Shown here: positions 40,904 to 51,028 of the stretch, piece after piece
Position numbering within the stretch: position 1 is the first letter of the stretch
How the letters are laid out: each line of letters starts with the position of its first letter
NCBI RefSeq assembly: GCF_014651995.1
Contig: NZ_BMXY01000003.1
Coordinates: 1-64,000, forward strand
Source: Cognatilysobacter xinjiangensis
Lineage (GTDB): Bacteria > Pseudomonadota > Gammaproteobacteria > Xanthomonadales > Xanthomonadaceae
Length of the DNA: 64,000 bases
Reading direction: 5' to 3'
Notes under the pieces: generated by a model
What the model was told of the DNA's origin: nothing
Database searches by the model: none
Seen by the model: the letters and a program-made list of their open reading frames with translations, nothing else
Program-made: the position numbers and the translations under genes

Positions 40904-41575
40904 TCAGGCCGCGTGGACGCCGGCGCCGATCGGGCAGCTCACGCCGGTGCCGCCGAGCCCGCAGTAACCGTTCGGAATCTTCGACAGGTACTGCTGGTGC
41001 TCGTCCTCGGCATAGAAGAACGTCGGCGCCGGGTAGCGGATCTCGGTGGTGATGTCGCCGAGGCCGGCATCGCGCAGGCGCGCCTGGTAGCCGCCGCGGC
41101 TGGCGATGGCGGCGTCGTACTGGGCCTGCGTGGTGCAGTAGATCGCCGAGCGGTACTGCGTGCCGACGTCGTTGCCCTGGCGCATGCCCTGCGTGGGATC
41201 GTGACCTTCCCAGAACGCCTTGAGCAGCGCGTCGAACGTCACCTGCTTCGGGTCGTAGACGACCAGCACGGCCTCGGTATGGCCGGTCATGCCGCTGCAG
41301 ACCTCGCGGTAGGTCGGGTTCGGCGTGACGCCGCCGGAATAACCGACGGCCGTCGTGTGCACGCCCGGGATCCGCCAGAACAGCCGCTCGGCGCCCCAGA
41401 AACAGCCGAGGCCGAACTGCACCTGCTCCAGGCCTTCGAAGTCGCCCTGCAACGGGCGGCCATGCACGTGGTGCGCGTTCTGGATGCGCATGGGCGCGTC
41501 GCGCCCGGGCAATGCCTCGCCTTCGCGCGGCATGCGCTGCTTATAGGCGCCGATTCCCAGCAGTTTGTCGAGCAT
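40904..41575 (-). CDS. msrA: Peptide methionine-S-sulfoxide reductase A
   Basis: Repairs methionine-S-oxide in proteins. The 223-residue protein has the catalytic Cys58 in [13 protein letters not shown], the [12 protein letters not shown] motif and C-terminal cysteines in [15 protein letters not shown] that act in recycling. The start at 41575 gives the usual extended N-terminus; an ATG 40 codons upstream has no family support. It stands next to the oxidative-stress locus but on the other strand. Confidence 0.95.
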   Translation of the reverse strand: MLDKLLGIGAYKQRMPREGEALPGRDAPMRIQNAHHVHGRPLQGDFEGLEQVQFGLGCFWGAERLFWRIPGVHTTAVGYSGGVTPNPTYREVCSGMTGHTEAVLVVYDPKQVTFDALLKAFWEGHDPTQGMRQGNDVGTQYRSAIYCTTQAQYDAAIASRGGYQARLRDAGLGDITTEIRYPAPTFFYAEDEHQQYLSKIPNGYCGLGGTGVSCPIGAGVHAA

Positions 41576-41663
41576 GGAGGACTCCTCGGCCGGAAACCGG
41601 CGATGGCTCGCGGATCGTCCGCGCTCCTGCGATGTGGTGGCGCGGGCGCGCCGGAGCAAGCGC

Positions 41664-41927
41664 TCAGCCGGGCTGCAGGCCCGGCTCCCAGTCATCTTCG
41701 TCCAGCGGTTCGCGCGGGGTGCCGAGATCCAGCGCCTTCACGATCGCGTCGGCTTCCGGCCACGCCGCCTCGGGCACGCAGACCTGCATCATCCCGTGGA
41801 TCGGCAGCTCGCCCATGCCGCCGGCGAGCGCCTCACCGCGGATGAACACCGGGATGCCGGCATCCTCGAGCGCGTGCCGCACCAGATGGGCATCGATGAG
41901 ATTGGCGGCGTCGTAGACGGATTTCAT
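41664..41927 (-). CDS. DUF2007 domain protein
   Basis: An 87-residue protein with the DUF2007 pattern [20 protein letters not shown] and [20 protein letters not shown]. The family is sometimes named a putative signal-transducing protein, but its biochemical role is unknown. It is divergent from glnS, with 75 bases between, and 88 bases upstream of msrA on the same strand. Confidence 0.85.
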   Translation of the reverse strand: MKSVYDAANLIDAHLVRHALEDAGIPVFIRGEALAGGMGELPIHGMMQVCVPEAAWPEADAIVKALDLGTPREPLDEDDWEPGLQPG

Positions 41928-42002
41928 GGCGGCCTTCGAAAACGGGCCGGAACGGCCTTCTTCGCTAAACTGCGGGCTTCCCCACGTGGTTGCAACCCCG
42001 CA

Positions 42003-43748
<1,746 letters not shown>

Positions 43749-43771
43749 TCTCCCCGTCACGGAGCACCGTC

Positions 43772-44236
43772 ATGCGTGCATTCGCCCTCGTACCGCTTCT
43801 CGCCCTTGCGCTGATGGCCGGCTGCGCGCGGCCGACCACGTCGGCCGAAACGCCGCTCGCGCCCGTCGCCACCTCGGGCGAGGCCGCGCCGGATGCCACG
43901 CCGCCCGCGAAGTCCGACACCGGCATTCCCGGCCGCACCGAGCCCGCGCCGCCGAAGAGCACGCCGCTGCCGCCCGAGCGCGTCGACGAGCTGCCCGCCC
44001 GCGTGCCGAAACTGGTGACCAGCTGCGCCACCGATGCCGACTGCGTGGTCAAGGACGTCGGCAGCTGCTGCGGCACGCAGCCGGCCTGCGTCAACAAGGA
44101 TTCGCCGGTCGACCCGGCCGCGGTGCAGGCCGACTGCCAGGCGCGCGGAACGATGTCGACCTGCGCCTTCAAGCCGATCGACAGCTGCAGCTGCGTCGCC
44201 GGCGCCTGCAAGGCCAACGTGATGATGACCCACTGA
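43772..44236 (+). CDS. Cysteine-rich lipoprotein, unknown function
   Basis: A 154-residue predicted lipoprotein (lipobox LMAGC, Cys18), then a Pro/Ala/Thr-rich linker and a compact C-terminal domain with ten cysteines in the pattern CATDADC, CCGTQPAC, CQARGTMSTC and CSCVAGAC. Paired cysteines suggest a disulfide-stabilised periplasmic module. The start at 43772 has a GGAG upstream; a TTG at 43745 is unlikely. The TGA shares its A with the following ATG (TGATG), so the deaminase is coupled to it. Confidence 0.75.
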   Translation: MRAFALVPLLALALMAGCARPTTSAETPLAPVATSGEAAPDATPPAKSDTGIPGRTEPAPPKSTPLPPERVDELPARVPKLVTSCATDADCVVKDVGSCCGTQPACVNKDSPVDPAAVQADCQARGTMSTCAFKPIDSCSCVAGACKANVMMTH

Positions 44237-44811
44237 TGCTCTACGCCCAGATCCACCTCACGCTGCCGGCGTGGGTGCACGACTTCGTCGATACCGGCCG
44301 CGCCTACGAAGGCGACGATGCGAAGGTCGCGCTCGCGATCGACCTGTCCCGCCGCAATGTCGAGGCCGCCAGCGGCGGCCCGTTCGGCGCCGCGGTGTTC
44401 GGTCCGGACGATCGCATCGTCTCGATCGGCGTGAACCGCGTGATGCCGCATACCTGCTCGGTCGCGCATGCCGAGACGATGGCCTACATGCTCGCGCAGC
44501 AGCGCACGCAGCGCGCACGTCTCAACGAGGATGCGAGCGGCGCGCGCGTCGGCCCCGTCACGCTGGCCACGTCCGCGCAACCCTGCTGCCAGTGCTACGG
44601 CGCCACCGTCTGGGCCGGCATCGATCGCCTGCTCATCGGCGCGCGCAGTGAGGACGTGGAATCGCTGACGGAATTCGACGAAGGCCCGCTGCCGGCGGAC
44701 TGGGTCGGCCAGCTCGAGCGGCGCGGCATCGAGGTCGTGCGCGACGTGCAGCGCGAAGCCGCCTGCGAGGCGCTGCGCGCGTACTCGGCCGGCGGCGGCG
44801 CGCGGTACTGA
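44236..44811 (+). CDS. Cytidine/deoxycytidylate deaminase-fold protein
   Basis: A 191-residue zinc-dependent deaminase-family protein. The motif is H78-A-E80 in VAHAETMAYM, and P116-C-C-Q-C120 carries the other two ligands. The length and the ASGGPFGAAVFG loop fit tRNA-adenosine or guanine deaminase-like members of the CDA fold; guanine deaminase is a reasonable guess, but the substrate cannot be fixed from sequence. It is translationally coupled to the preceding lipoprotein gene, an unusual pair. Confidence 0.8.
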   Translation: MLYAQIHLTLPAWVHDFVDTGRAYEGDDAKVALAIDLSRRNVEAASGGPFGAAVFGPDDRIVSIGVNRVMPHTCSVAHAETMAYMLAQQRTQRARLNEDASGARVGPVTLATSAQPCCQCYGATVWAGIDRLLIGARSEDVESLTEFDEGPLPADWVGQLERRGIEVVRDVQREAACEALRAYSAGGGARY

Positions 44812-44818
44812 CGCTCCG

Positions 44819-45913
44819 ATGGCCGCGCCCCTCGCACAGCCGGCACTGCTGGGCTACTGCCGTGCCGGCTTCGAGCCCGAGCTCGCGGCCGAATTCACCG
44901 AACGCGCGGCGATGCTCGGCTTCGCCGGCTACGGGCGCACCGATCGTGGCAGCGGCTTCGTGCGCTATGTCTGCGAGGACGCGGCCGCGCTGTCGCGCGC
45001 ACTGCCCTTCCGCGAACTGATCTTCGCGCGGCAGAAGATGGTCGCGTTCGCCGAACTCCCGACGCTCGGCGCATCGCCCGGCATCAAACCCGACCGCGTC
45101 GGCGCCATCGTCACCGCGATGGCCGTCACGCTCGGCGAGCCGACGCTGCATTTCGGCGACGTCCACGTCGAGCATCCCGACAGCGACGAGGGCAAGCCGC
45201 TCGCCGCGCTGGCGCGTGCGCTCGGCAACGCATTACGGCCTGCGCTGCGCGAGGCCGGCTGGCTCACGCACATCGACTCGCCTGCCCGTCCGCGCCTGCA
45301 CGTGCTGCTGGAAAGCGGCGACCACGCGCACCTGGGCATCGTCGACCCGGCCGACGCCAGCGAATGGCCGATGGGCATTCCGCGCCTGCGCATGCACCCG
45401 CAGGCGCCGAGCCGCTCCGCGCTCAAGCTCGAGGAAGCACTGCTGACGCTGCTCGACGCCGAGGAACGCGCGACGTGGATCAAGGAGAATATGCAGGCGG
45501 CCGATCTCGGTGCCGCACCCGGCGGCTGGAGCTGGGTGCTGATGCGCAACGGCCTGCGCGTGACCAGCGTCGACAACGGCCCACTCGCGCAGCATTTGCT
45601 CGACAGCGGTCGCGTCGAGCACCTGCGTGCCGACGGTTTCGTTTGGCATCCCAAGCGGACGCTCGACTGGATGGTCTGCGACATGGTCGAGCAGCCGCGG
45701 CGCGTCGCCGAGCGCATGGCCACGTGGCTGCGCGAAGGCTGGTGTCGTCGCACGATCTTCAACCTCAAGCTGCCGATGAAGAAGCGCTGGGACGAGACGC
45801 GCCAGTGCATGGAGCTGTTCGAGCGCGAGGCGCAACGGCCGGTGCAGTGGCGCGCGCGGCAGCTGTACCACGACCGCGAGGAGATCACGGTGTTCGCGCG
45901 CACCGGCAGCTGA
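44819..45913 (+). CDS. rlmM: 23S rRNA 2'-O-ribose C2498 methyltransferase
   Basis: A 364-residue SAM-dependent methyltransferase with an N-terminal THUMP-like part (about 1-160) and the motif ADLGAAPGGWSWVL near 235, then WMVCDMVEQP (domain IV) and a conserved Lys in FNLKLPMKKRW. The fit to RlmM (YgdE) is good in length and motifs. It begins 8 bases after the deaminase gene. The target nucleotide lies in the peptidyl transferase centre. Confidence 0.93.
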   Translation: MAAPLAQPALLGYCRAGFEPELAAEFTERAAMLGFAGYGRTDRGSGFVRYVCEDAAALSRALPFRELIFARQKMVAFAELPTLGASPGIKPDRVGAIVTAMAVTLGEPTLHFGDVHVEHPDSDEGKPLAALARALGNALRPALREAGWLTHIDSPARPRLHVLLESGDHAHLGIVDPADASEWPMGIPRLRMHPQAPSRSALKLEEALLTLLDAEERATWIKENMQAADLGAAPGGWSWVLMRNGLRVTSVDNGPLAQHLLDSGRVEHLRADGFVWHPKRTLDWMVCDMVEQPRRVAERMATWLREGWCRRTIFNLKLPMKKRWDETRQCMELFEREAQRPVQWRARQLYHDREEITVFARTGS

Positions 45914-46018
45914 AAGCTGAGCGCGCGATGAGCCGCCCTGTCGCGAAGCCTGCCGCTTGGACGTGCAGTTAATCCGAAGGCCTCCAACATCGCCGCCTCA
46001 TCAACGAGGCAGGCGACC

Positions 46019-46438
46019 ATGAACGTTCGAAACACGCTGATCAACACCGCCGCGACGCTCGCGCTGGGCCTCGCGGCACCGGCCTTCGCGCAGAGCACCA
46101 GCACCGAAACCCGCCCGACCGCGGGCGCCACCACCGGCACCACCAGCGCCGGCAACAGCAGCACCACGTGGGGCACGACCGAGCAGAACACCGATGCGCG
46201 CGGCCGGACCACGAATGCGTCGAGCAATGCCTCCGATACCGCGCGCGCCAATGCGTCGAGCAATAGCGCCGTTGCGGCGAGCGGCGACTTCGCGCTGTTC
46301 GACGGCAACGGCGACGGCTCGGTGACCAGGGCCGAGTTCACCGCCGCGTTCACGCGTCTGGACACCAATCGCGATGGCCGCCTGTCGCGGACCGAACTCG
46401 ACGCCATCGGCGGCACGGCGATGGACCGCACGCCCTGA
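46019..46438 (+). CDS. Secreted EF-hand protein 1
   Basis: A 139-residue protein with a signal peptide (TAATLALGLAAPAFAQS), a long Thr/Ser/Ala/Asn-rich disordered region and two EF-hand loops near the C-terminus: DGNGDGSVTRAEF and DTNRDGRLSRTEL. It probably binds calcium in the periplasm or outside the cell. A second EF-hand gene follows after a terminator. The biological role is unknown. Confidence 0.85.
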   Translation: MNVRNTLINTAATLALGLAAPAFAQSTSTETRPTAGATTGTTSAGNSSTTWGTTEQNTDARGRTTNASSNASDTARANASSNSAVAASGDFALFDGNGDGSVTRAEFTAAFTRLDTNRDGRLSRTELDAIGGTAMDRTP

Positions 46439-46462
46439 TCGACCGAACGTCACCGCGACACC

Positions 46463-46488
46463 CGATGCCCCGCCCCGGCGGGGCATCG
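46463..46488. terminator. Hairpin after EF-hand gene 1
   Basis: A 10-bp stem CGATGCCCCG/CGGGGCATCG with a CCCCGG loop, followed on the plus strand by TCGTTC. The weak T-tract makes it a probable but not ideal terminator. Confidence 0.55.
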
Positions 46489-46610
46489 TCGTTCAGGCGC
46501 ACGAAGCCTGTCGAGCGACTGAGCGGCCTTTCGACGAGACCGCCGGATTCCACGCGCGATCGACCCCCTCGCGTCTAGCGTTCGCGCCGCATCCCCACAG
46601 AGGTGGCGAC

Positions 46611-47117
46611 ATGAGTATTCGAACCGTTTCCATGGCGACGCTCGCTGCGCTGCTGGCGTTCAATGCATCGGCGCAGGACGGCATGCCGGCGCCTGCCGAC
46701 GCATCGACGGACAGCCGCTTCCAGATCGATACCGCGGTGCTGGACACGAATCGCGACGGCCTGCTGACACGCGAGGAAGCCGCGTCGAATCTGACGCTCA
46801 ACTCGAACTTCGCGGCCATCGATTCCAATGGCGACGGCACGATCGCGACCGAGGAGCTGCGCGCCTGGCTGCATGAGGGCAGCCTCGCCAGGCGCACCGG
46901 TTCGACGCGCGAGATGCTCGGCGACGACCCGGCACGTTGGTTCCGCACGCTCGATCGCGATGGCGACGGCAACCTGAGCCGCGACGAGGCGCGCGCCGAT
47001 GCGCGCCTGGCGGCGGGCTTCGCGCACAGCGACGTGAACCGCAACGGTCGCCTCGATGCCGCGGAGTTCCGTGCCTGGGTCGACAGCGACGCGACGCGTC
47101 GGATGTCGACGCGCTGA
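46611..47117 (+). CDS. Secreted EF-hand protein 2
   Basis: A 168-residue protein with a signal peptide (SMATLAALLAFNASAQ) and four EF-hand loops: DTNRDGLLTREEA, DSNGDGTIATEEL, DRDGDGNLSRDEA and DVNRNGRLDAAEF. This is a calmodulin-like arrangement. The start at 46611 follows GAGGTGGCG; a longer upstream frame lacks a signal. Bacterial EF-hand proteins of this kind may be calcium buffers or sensors. Its neighbour is the related gene at 46019. Confidence 0.85.
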   Translation: MSIRTVSMATLAALLAFNASAQDGMPAPADASTDSRFQIDTAVLDTNRDGLLTREEAASNLTLNSNFAAIDSNGDGTIATEELRAWLHEGSLARRTGSTREMLGDDPARWFRTLDRDGDGNLSRDEARADARLAAGFAHSDVNRNGRLDAAEFRAWVDSDATRRMSTR

Positions 47118-47183
47118 CGCGAAAGGATCAACTGATCGAGCGTGGCCACCGCACTCGCGTGACCACGGCGCGCTGATCGCCGC

Positions 47184-48356
47184 TTACAGCCCCGCCGCTT
47201 CCTTCCACAGCAGGTGCTGCAGCGGCGGCAGCCGGCCGGCAAGCCCCAGCAGCGGACCACGCAGCATCGTCGGCAGCAGCGCATCGTTGGAGAAGCCGCG
47301 GTTGATCGCTTCGAAACCGTAGGCGGCGCGTGCGCTCATGCTGCGGCGCTCGCGTGCCCAGCGCGCGAGGCGCGAGGTCGAGGGATCGGCGTCACGACCC
47401 GGGCGCGGCAGCGCGGCGCGCAGCGCGGCGACGTCGCGCAGGCCGAGGTTGACGCCCTGCCCCGCGAGCGGATGGACCACGTGCGCGGCATCGCCCACCA
47501 GCAGCAGCCGACCCGCGCGGTACGCGCTCGCGAGTTGCCGCCGCAGCGGGAACACCGCACGCGGCGATGCTAGCGTCACGCGGCCCAGGCGGCCGCCGGA
47601 GGAATCGGTCAGCGCGGTCGCGCACGTCGATTCGTCGCTGTCGCGAAGACGTGCGGCCTCGTCGGCCGGCAGCGTCCACACGATCGATGCGCGATGCGCG
47701 CCGACCGGCAGGAACGCGAGCGGGCCGGTAGGAAGGAAGCGCTGGTAGCAGGTCGCCTGCAGCGGCATCTCGGCATCGACATAGGCAACCAGCCCGCCCT
47801 GCCCGTAGTCGTGCGTCGGCGCATCGATGCCGGCGAACCCGCGCAGCGACGAGGCGGCGCCGTCGGCGGCGATCACCAGCCGTGCGTGCAGGCGGCGGCC
47901 GTCGTCCAGGCGCAGCGTCGCGCGCGTGTCGTCCTGCTCGAAGGCCTCGACCGACGCCGGCACGTGAAGCGCCACGCCCTCGCGGCGCAGCCCCTGCCAC
48001 AGGCGATCGACCAGCAGGGCGTTCTCGACGATCCAGCCGAGCTCGCGTCGTGCGAAACGGTCGGCATCGAAGGTCAGCGCGCCACCGCCGGCGGCATCCC
48101 AGACCTCCATGCGGCGATAGGCCGGCGCACGCGCGGCGCGCACGGCCGTGCCGGCATCCAGCGTGTCGAGCAGTGCCATGGCGTCGGGTGCGATGGCGAA
48201 CACGCGCAGGTCGGGCTGCGCCTCGCGCCAGGCGATCGGCTCACGCGCTTCCAGCAGCGCGACGCTCCAGCCGTCGCGCGCGAACGCGAGCGCCGCGGCC
48301 GCGCCGACCACGCCGCCGCCGACCACCGCGATGTCCACGCCCTCGCGCCGGTTCAT
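47184..48356 (-). CDS. FAD-dependent UbiI/VisC-type ubiquinone hydroxylase
   Basis: A 390-residue class A flavin monooxygenase of the UbiH/COQ6 family. Motifs are the FAD-binding VVGGGVVGAAAALAFA, the DG motif region VIAADGAASSLRG and the second FAD motif GDAAHVVHPLAGQGVNLGL. It probably hydroxylates the ubiquinone ring (UbiI or UbiF position not resolved). The start at 48356 overlaps the ubiH stop (ATGA), so the pair is an operon. Confidence 0.88.
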   Translation of the reverse strand: MNRREGVDIAVVGGGVVGAAAALAFARDGWSVALLEAREPIAWREAQPDLRVFAIAPDAMALLDTLDAGTAVRAARAPAYRRMEVWDAAGGGALTFDADRFARRELGWIVENALLVDRLWQGLRREGVALHVPASVEAFEQDDTRATLRLDDGRRLHARLVIAADGAASSLRGFAGIDAPTHDYGQGGLVAYVDAEMPLQATCYQRFLPTGPLAFLPVGAHRASIVWTLPADEAARLRDSDESTCATALTDSSGGRLGRVTLASPRAVFPLRRQLASAYRAGRLLLVGDAAHVVHPLAGQGVNLGLRDVAALRAALPRPGRDADPSTSRLARWARERRSMSARAAYGFEAINRGFSNDALLPTMLRGPLLGLAGRLPPLQHLLWKEAAGL

Positions 48357-49597
48357 GCGCGCCGCCTCGCGTCGTCGCCGCGGCAGAGCGCAGGCACGTC
48401 GCCGCGATAGCCCATCGCGCCGCCGACCAGCCAGGCCTGCAGCCACGACGGATGGTCGAGCGAAAGCAGCGCCAGCGAGCGCAGCGGCCGCATCAGCGCG
48501 CCACGCGCCATTCCGACGCGCAACAGCCGATCGGAGAACGCGAGCGTGCGGCGGCGGTCGTCGACGCGCCGCGCCGCATAGCGCTGCAACAGCGCGTCGG
48601 CACCGAGTGCATCGCGGCCCTGCGGCAACGCGGCGGCGATCTCCTCGGCCAGCGTCAGCGCATCGCGCAGGCCGAGGTTGAAGCCCTGCGCGCCCAGCGG
48701 ATGGATGGTCTGCGCGGCATTGCCGACCAGCACCGCGCGCGGCGCCGTCGTCGCGTTGGCGACCACGCGACGCGCTGGGTAACGGCTGCGCGGGCCGCAG
48801 GCCAGCAGACGCCCGTGGCGCCAGCCCAAGCGTGACTGCAGGCGCGCGAGGAACGCGGCTTCGTCGAGCGCTTCGACCGTGTCGACCTCCGCAGAGGCCA
48901 CGCCGTGCACCAGCCCGTAATGACGGTCGGCGCGCGGCAGCAATGCGGTGGGGCCGGCATCGGTGAGACGCTCGTAGCCGGTGCCGTCGGGCGCGCGCTC
49001 GGTGCGCAGGCGGGCGACGAGCAGCGCGTGACCGTAGTCGAGCGTTTCGGCGCCGATACCGAGCGCCGCTCGCATGCCGCTCGCCGTGCCGTCGGCGCCG
49101 ACGACAAGTGGCGCGGCGAGCTCGACCGTGCCATCCGTGCCCTGCAGCGTGACCCGGCGGACATCGCCGTCGATGGAACTCCCGACGAAGCGCGTGGGGC
49201 GGTAGCGGGTCAGCCCGCGCATCGTCTCCAGGCGCGCTTCGAGCGCATGGCCGAAATCGCGCGCGACCACCACCTGGCCGAATTCGGTGCGCCCGTAGCG
49301 CGTCGCGTCCAGCCTCGCCTGTCCGAAGTCGCCCTCGCGGCTCACCACGATGCGGCGGATCGGTCCGCCCGCGGCGCGCAGCATCGGAATCACGCCCAGC
49401 GCGGTGAGCGCGTTGACGGTGGCCTCGGAGAAGGAGAGCGAGCGTTCGTCGAACACCGGCGGCATTTCGCCGGCGGGCGTGGCGTCGACCAGCGCGACGT
49501 CGAGCCCCAGCGGCTCGAGTGCGAGGGCGAGGCTGGCGCCGACCAGGCCGCCTCCGACGATGACGAGGTCGTGCTTGCGCGGCGCGTCGGCATTCAT
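48353..49597 (-). CDS. ubiH: 2-octaprenyl-6-methoxyphenyl hydroxylase UbiH
   Basis: A 414-residue FAD monooxygenase: VIVGGGLVGASLALAL at the N-terminus, VVGADGTASGMRAALG and GNAAQTIHPLGAQGFNLGL later. The HPxGAQGFNLG signature, with AAQT before it, is typical of UbiH. It acts in aerobic ubiquinone synthesis at the membrane. The start at 49597 is the ATG just before the FAD motif. The ubiI-like gene overlaps it by 4 bases. It is divergent from the gene at 49686. Confidence 0.9.
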   Translation of the reverse strand: MNADAPRKHDLVIVGGGLVGASLALALEPLGLDVALVDATPAGEMPPVFDERSLSFSEATVNALTALGVIPMLRAAGGPIRRIVVSREGDFGQARLDATRYGRTEFGQVVVARDFGHALEARLETMRGLTRYRPTRFVGSSIDGDVRRVTLQGTDGTVELAAPLVVGADGTASGMRAALGIGAETLDYGHALLVARLRTERAPDGTGYERLTDAGPTALLPRADRHYGLVHGVASAEVDTVEALDEAAFLARLQSRLGWRHGRLLACGPRSRYPARRVVANATTAPRAVLVGNAAQTIHPLGAQGFNLGLRDALTLAEEIAAALPQGRDALGADALLQRYAARRVDDRRRTLAFSDRLLRVGMARGALMRPLRSLALLSLDHPSWLQAWLVGGAMGYRGDVPALCRGDDARRRA

Positions 49598-49685
49598 GTC
49601 GCCATGATACGGCCTGCCCGGGTGGGCTCCGTTAGAATGCGGGGCTCGCCGGTCCCGTGCCGGCCCTGTCCTTCCGGAGCGACCG

Positions 49686-50258
49686 ATGACTGCCACCGCC
49701 CAGCGCACCCTGATCCTCATGCTGCTCGCCGCGCTGATGGCGGCCACGCGCCTCAACCACTTCGCACCGGTGCCGGATGCGTCCTGGGCGGTGTTCTTCA
49801 TCGGCGGCTTCGCGCTGTCGACGTGGACGCGCTGGGCGTTCCCCGTGCTGATGGCGCTGGCGGTGCTGGTGGACTACGCGGTGATCACCCGCAGCGGCGC
49901 GAGCTTCTTCCAGCACTACTGCGTGTCGCCGGCGTACTGGTGCCTGGTGCCGGCCTACTTCGTGATGTGGGCGGGCGGCATGTGGCTGCGCCGCCGCGGC
50001 GTCGGCCGCGACCTGCGCTCGCTGGGCCTGCTCGCCGCCTCGCTCGTCGTCTCGGCCGCCGTCTGCCACCTGATCGCGCAGGGCAGCTTCTACTGGGTGG
50101 CGGTGTCCGCGCCGACCGTCGCCGGCTGGGCGCAGAACTACCTCCAGTTCCTGCCGGGCTACCTGCAGACCGCGGCGATGTACGTGGCCGGCGCCACCGT
50201 CGTGTACGTCGCCGCCGGCGCACTGTCGCGCAACGGCCGCGCCGTCGCCGCGCGCTGA
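49686..50258 (+). CDS. Six-helix membrane protein, possible ECF-type S component (DUF6580-like)
   Basis: A 190-residue integral membrane protein with about six helices. The N-terminal stretch ATRLNHFAPVPDASWAVFF is similar in pattern to DUF6580/ECF-transporter S components. Its stop shares one base with the next ATG (TGATG), so it is coupled to a cobalamin adenosyltransferase. A role in uptake of a corrinoid or related vitamin is therefore plausible but unproven. Confidence 0.6.
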   Translation: MTATAQRTLILMLLAALMAATRLNHFAPVPDASWAVFFIGGFALSTWTRWAFPVLMALAVLVDYAVITRSGASFFQHYCVSPAYWCLVPAYFVMWAGGMWLRRRGVGRDLRSLGLLAASLVVSAAVCHLIAQGSFYWVAVSAPTVAGWAQNYLQFLPGYLQTAAMYVAGATVVYVAAGALSRNGRAVAAR

Positions 50259-50815
50259 TGGGCAACCGCCTCTCGAAGATCTACACGCGCACCGGCGACG
50301 ACGGCAGCACCGGCCTCGGCGACGGCTCGCGCACCGGCAAGGATTCGCCGCGCGTCGACGCCTACGGCACGGTCGACGAGGCCAATTCCTGCATCGGGCT
50401 GGTGCTCGCCAGCCCGCAACTGCCCGAGGACGTCGCACGCCTGCTGACGTCGATCCAGCACCAGCTGTTCGACCTCGGCGGCGAGTTGTGCATCCCAGGG
50501 CATGCGGCGATCGTCGATGCCGACATCGAGCGTCTCGAGCAGCAGCTCGACGCGTTCAACGAGCCGCTGCCGCCGCTGAAGGATTTCATCCTGCCGGGCG
50601 GTGGCGAGGCCGCGGCGCGCTGCCACATCGCGCGCACCGTGGTGCGTCGCGCCGAGCGCGAATGCGTCGCGCTGTCGCGTGTGGAAACCGTGCGGCCGGA
50701 AGCGATCCGCTACCTCAACCGCCTGTCCGACCTGCTGTTCGTGCTGGCCCGCGTGCTGGCGCGCGCCAGCGGCCACGGCGAAGTGCTCTGGAACCATGAG
50801 CGGCGCCACGGCTGA
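50258..50815 (+). CDS. Cob(I)alamin adenosyltransferase, PduO type
   Basis: Forms adenosylcobalamin from cob(I)alamin and ATP. The 185-residue protein has the family motifs IYTRTGDDGSTGLGDG (ATP-binding N-terminus), VDEANSCIGL and the C-terminal RTVVRRAERE, RYLNRLSDLLFVLAR. These are the trimeric PduO-type signatures. It is coupled to the upstream membrane protein and stands outside any cobalamin-synthesis cluster, which suggests salvage. Confidence 0.93.
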   Translation: MGNRLSKIYTRTGDDGSTGLGDGSRTGKDSPRVDAYGTVDEANSCIGLVLASPQLPEDVARLLTSIQHQLFDLGGELCIPGHAAIVDADIERLEQQLDAFNEPLPPLKDFILPGGGEAAARCHIARTVVRRAERECVALSRVETVRPEAIRYLNRLSDLLFVLARVLARASGHGEVLWNHERRHG

Positions 50816-51028
50816 GGTGTCGTCGCCGCGCTCGCGTCGCTACCCGAGGACCGCGACGCGAGCGGCCTAGTCCGCATCCGACGTTTCGTGGCCACGCGCT
50901 ACGACGGAGCGGCAGGACGCGTCGTAATCACGCGATCGCTTCGCTGACCAAGCCCGACGCCTGCGCCGGCCGTCACCCGGCTCGTCGGCAAGCCTGCATT
51001 CGCCTCGCGGCTCGGTGACAATCGCGGC

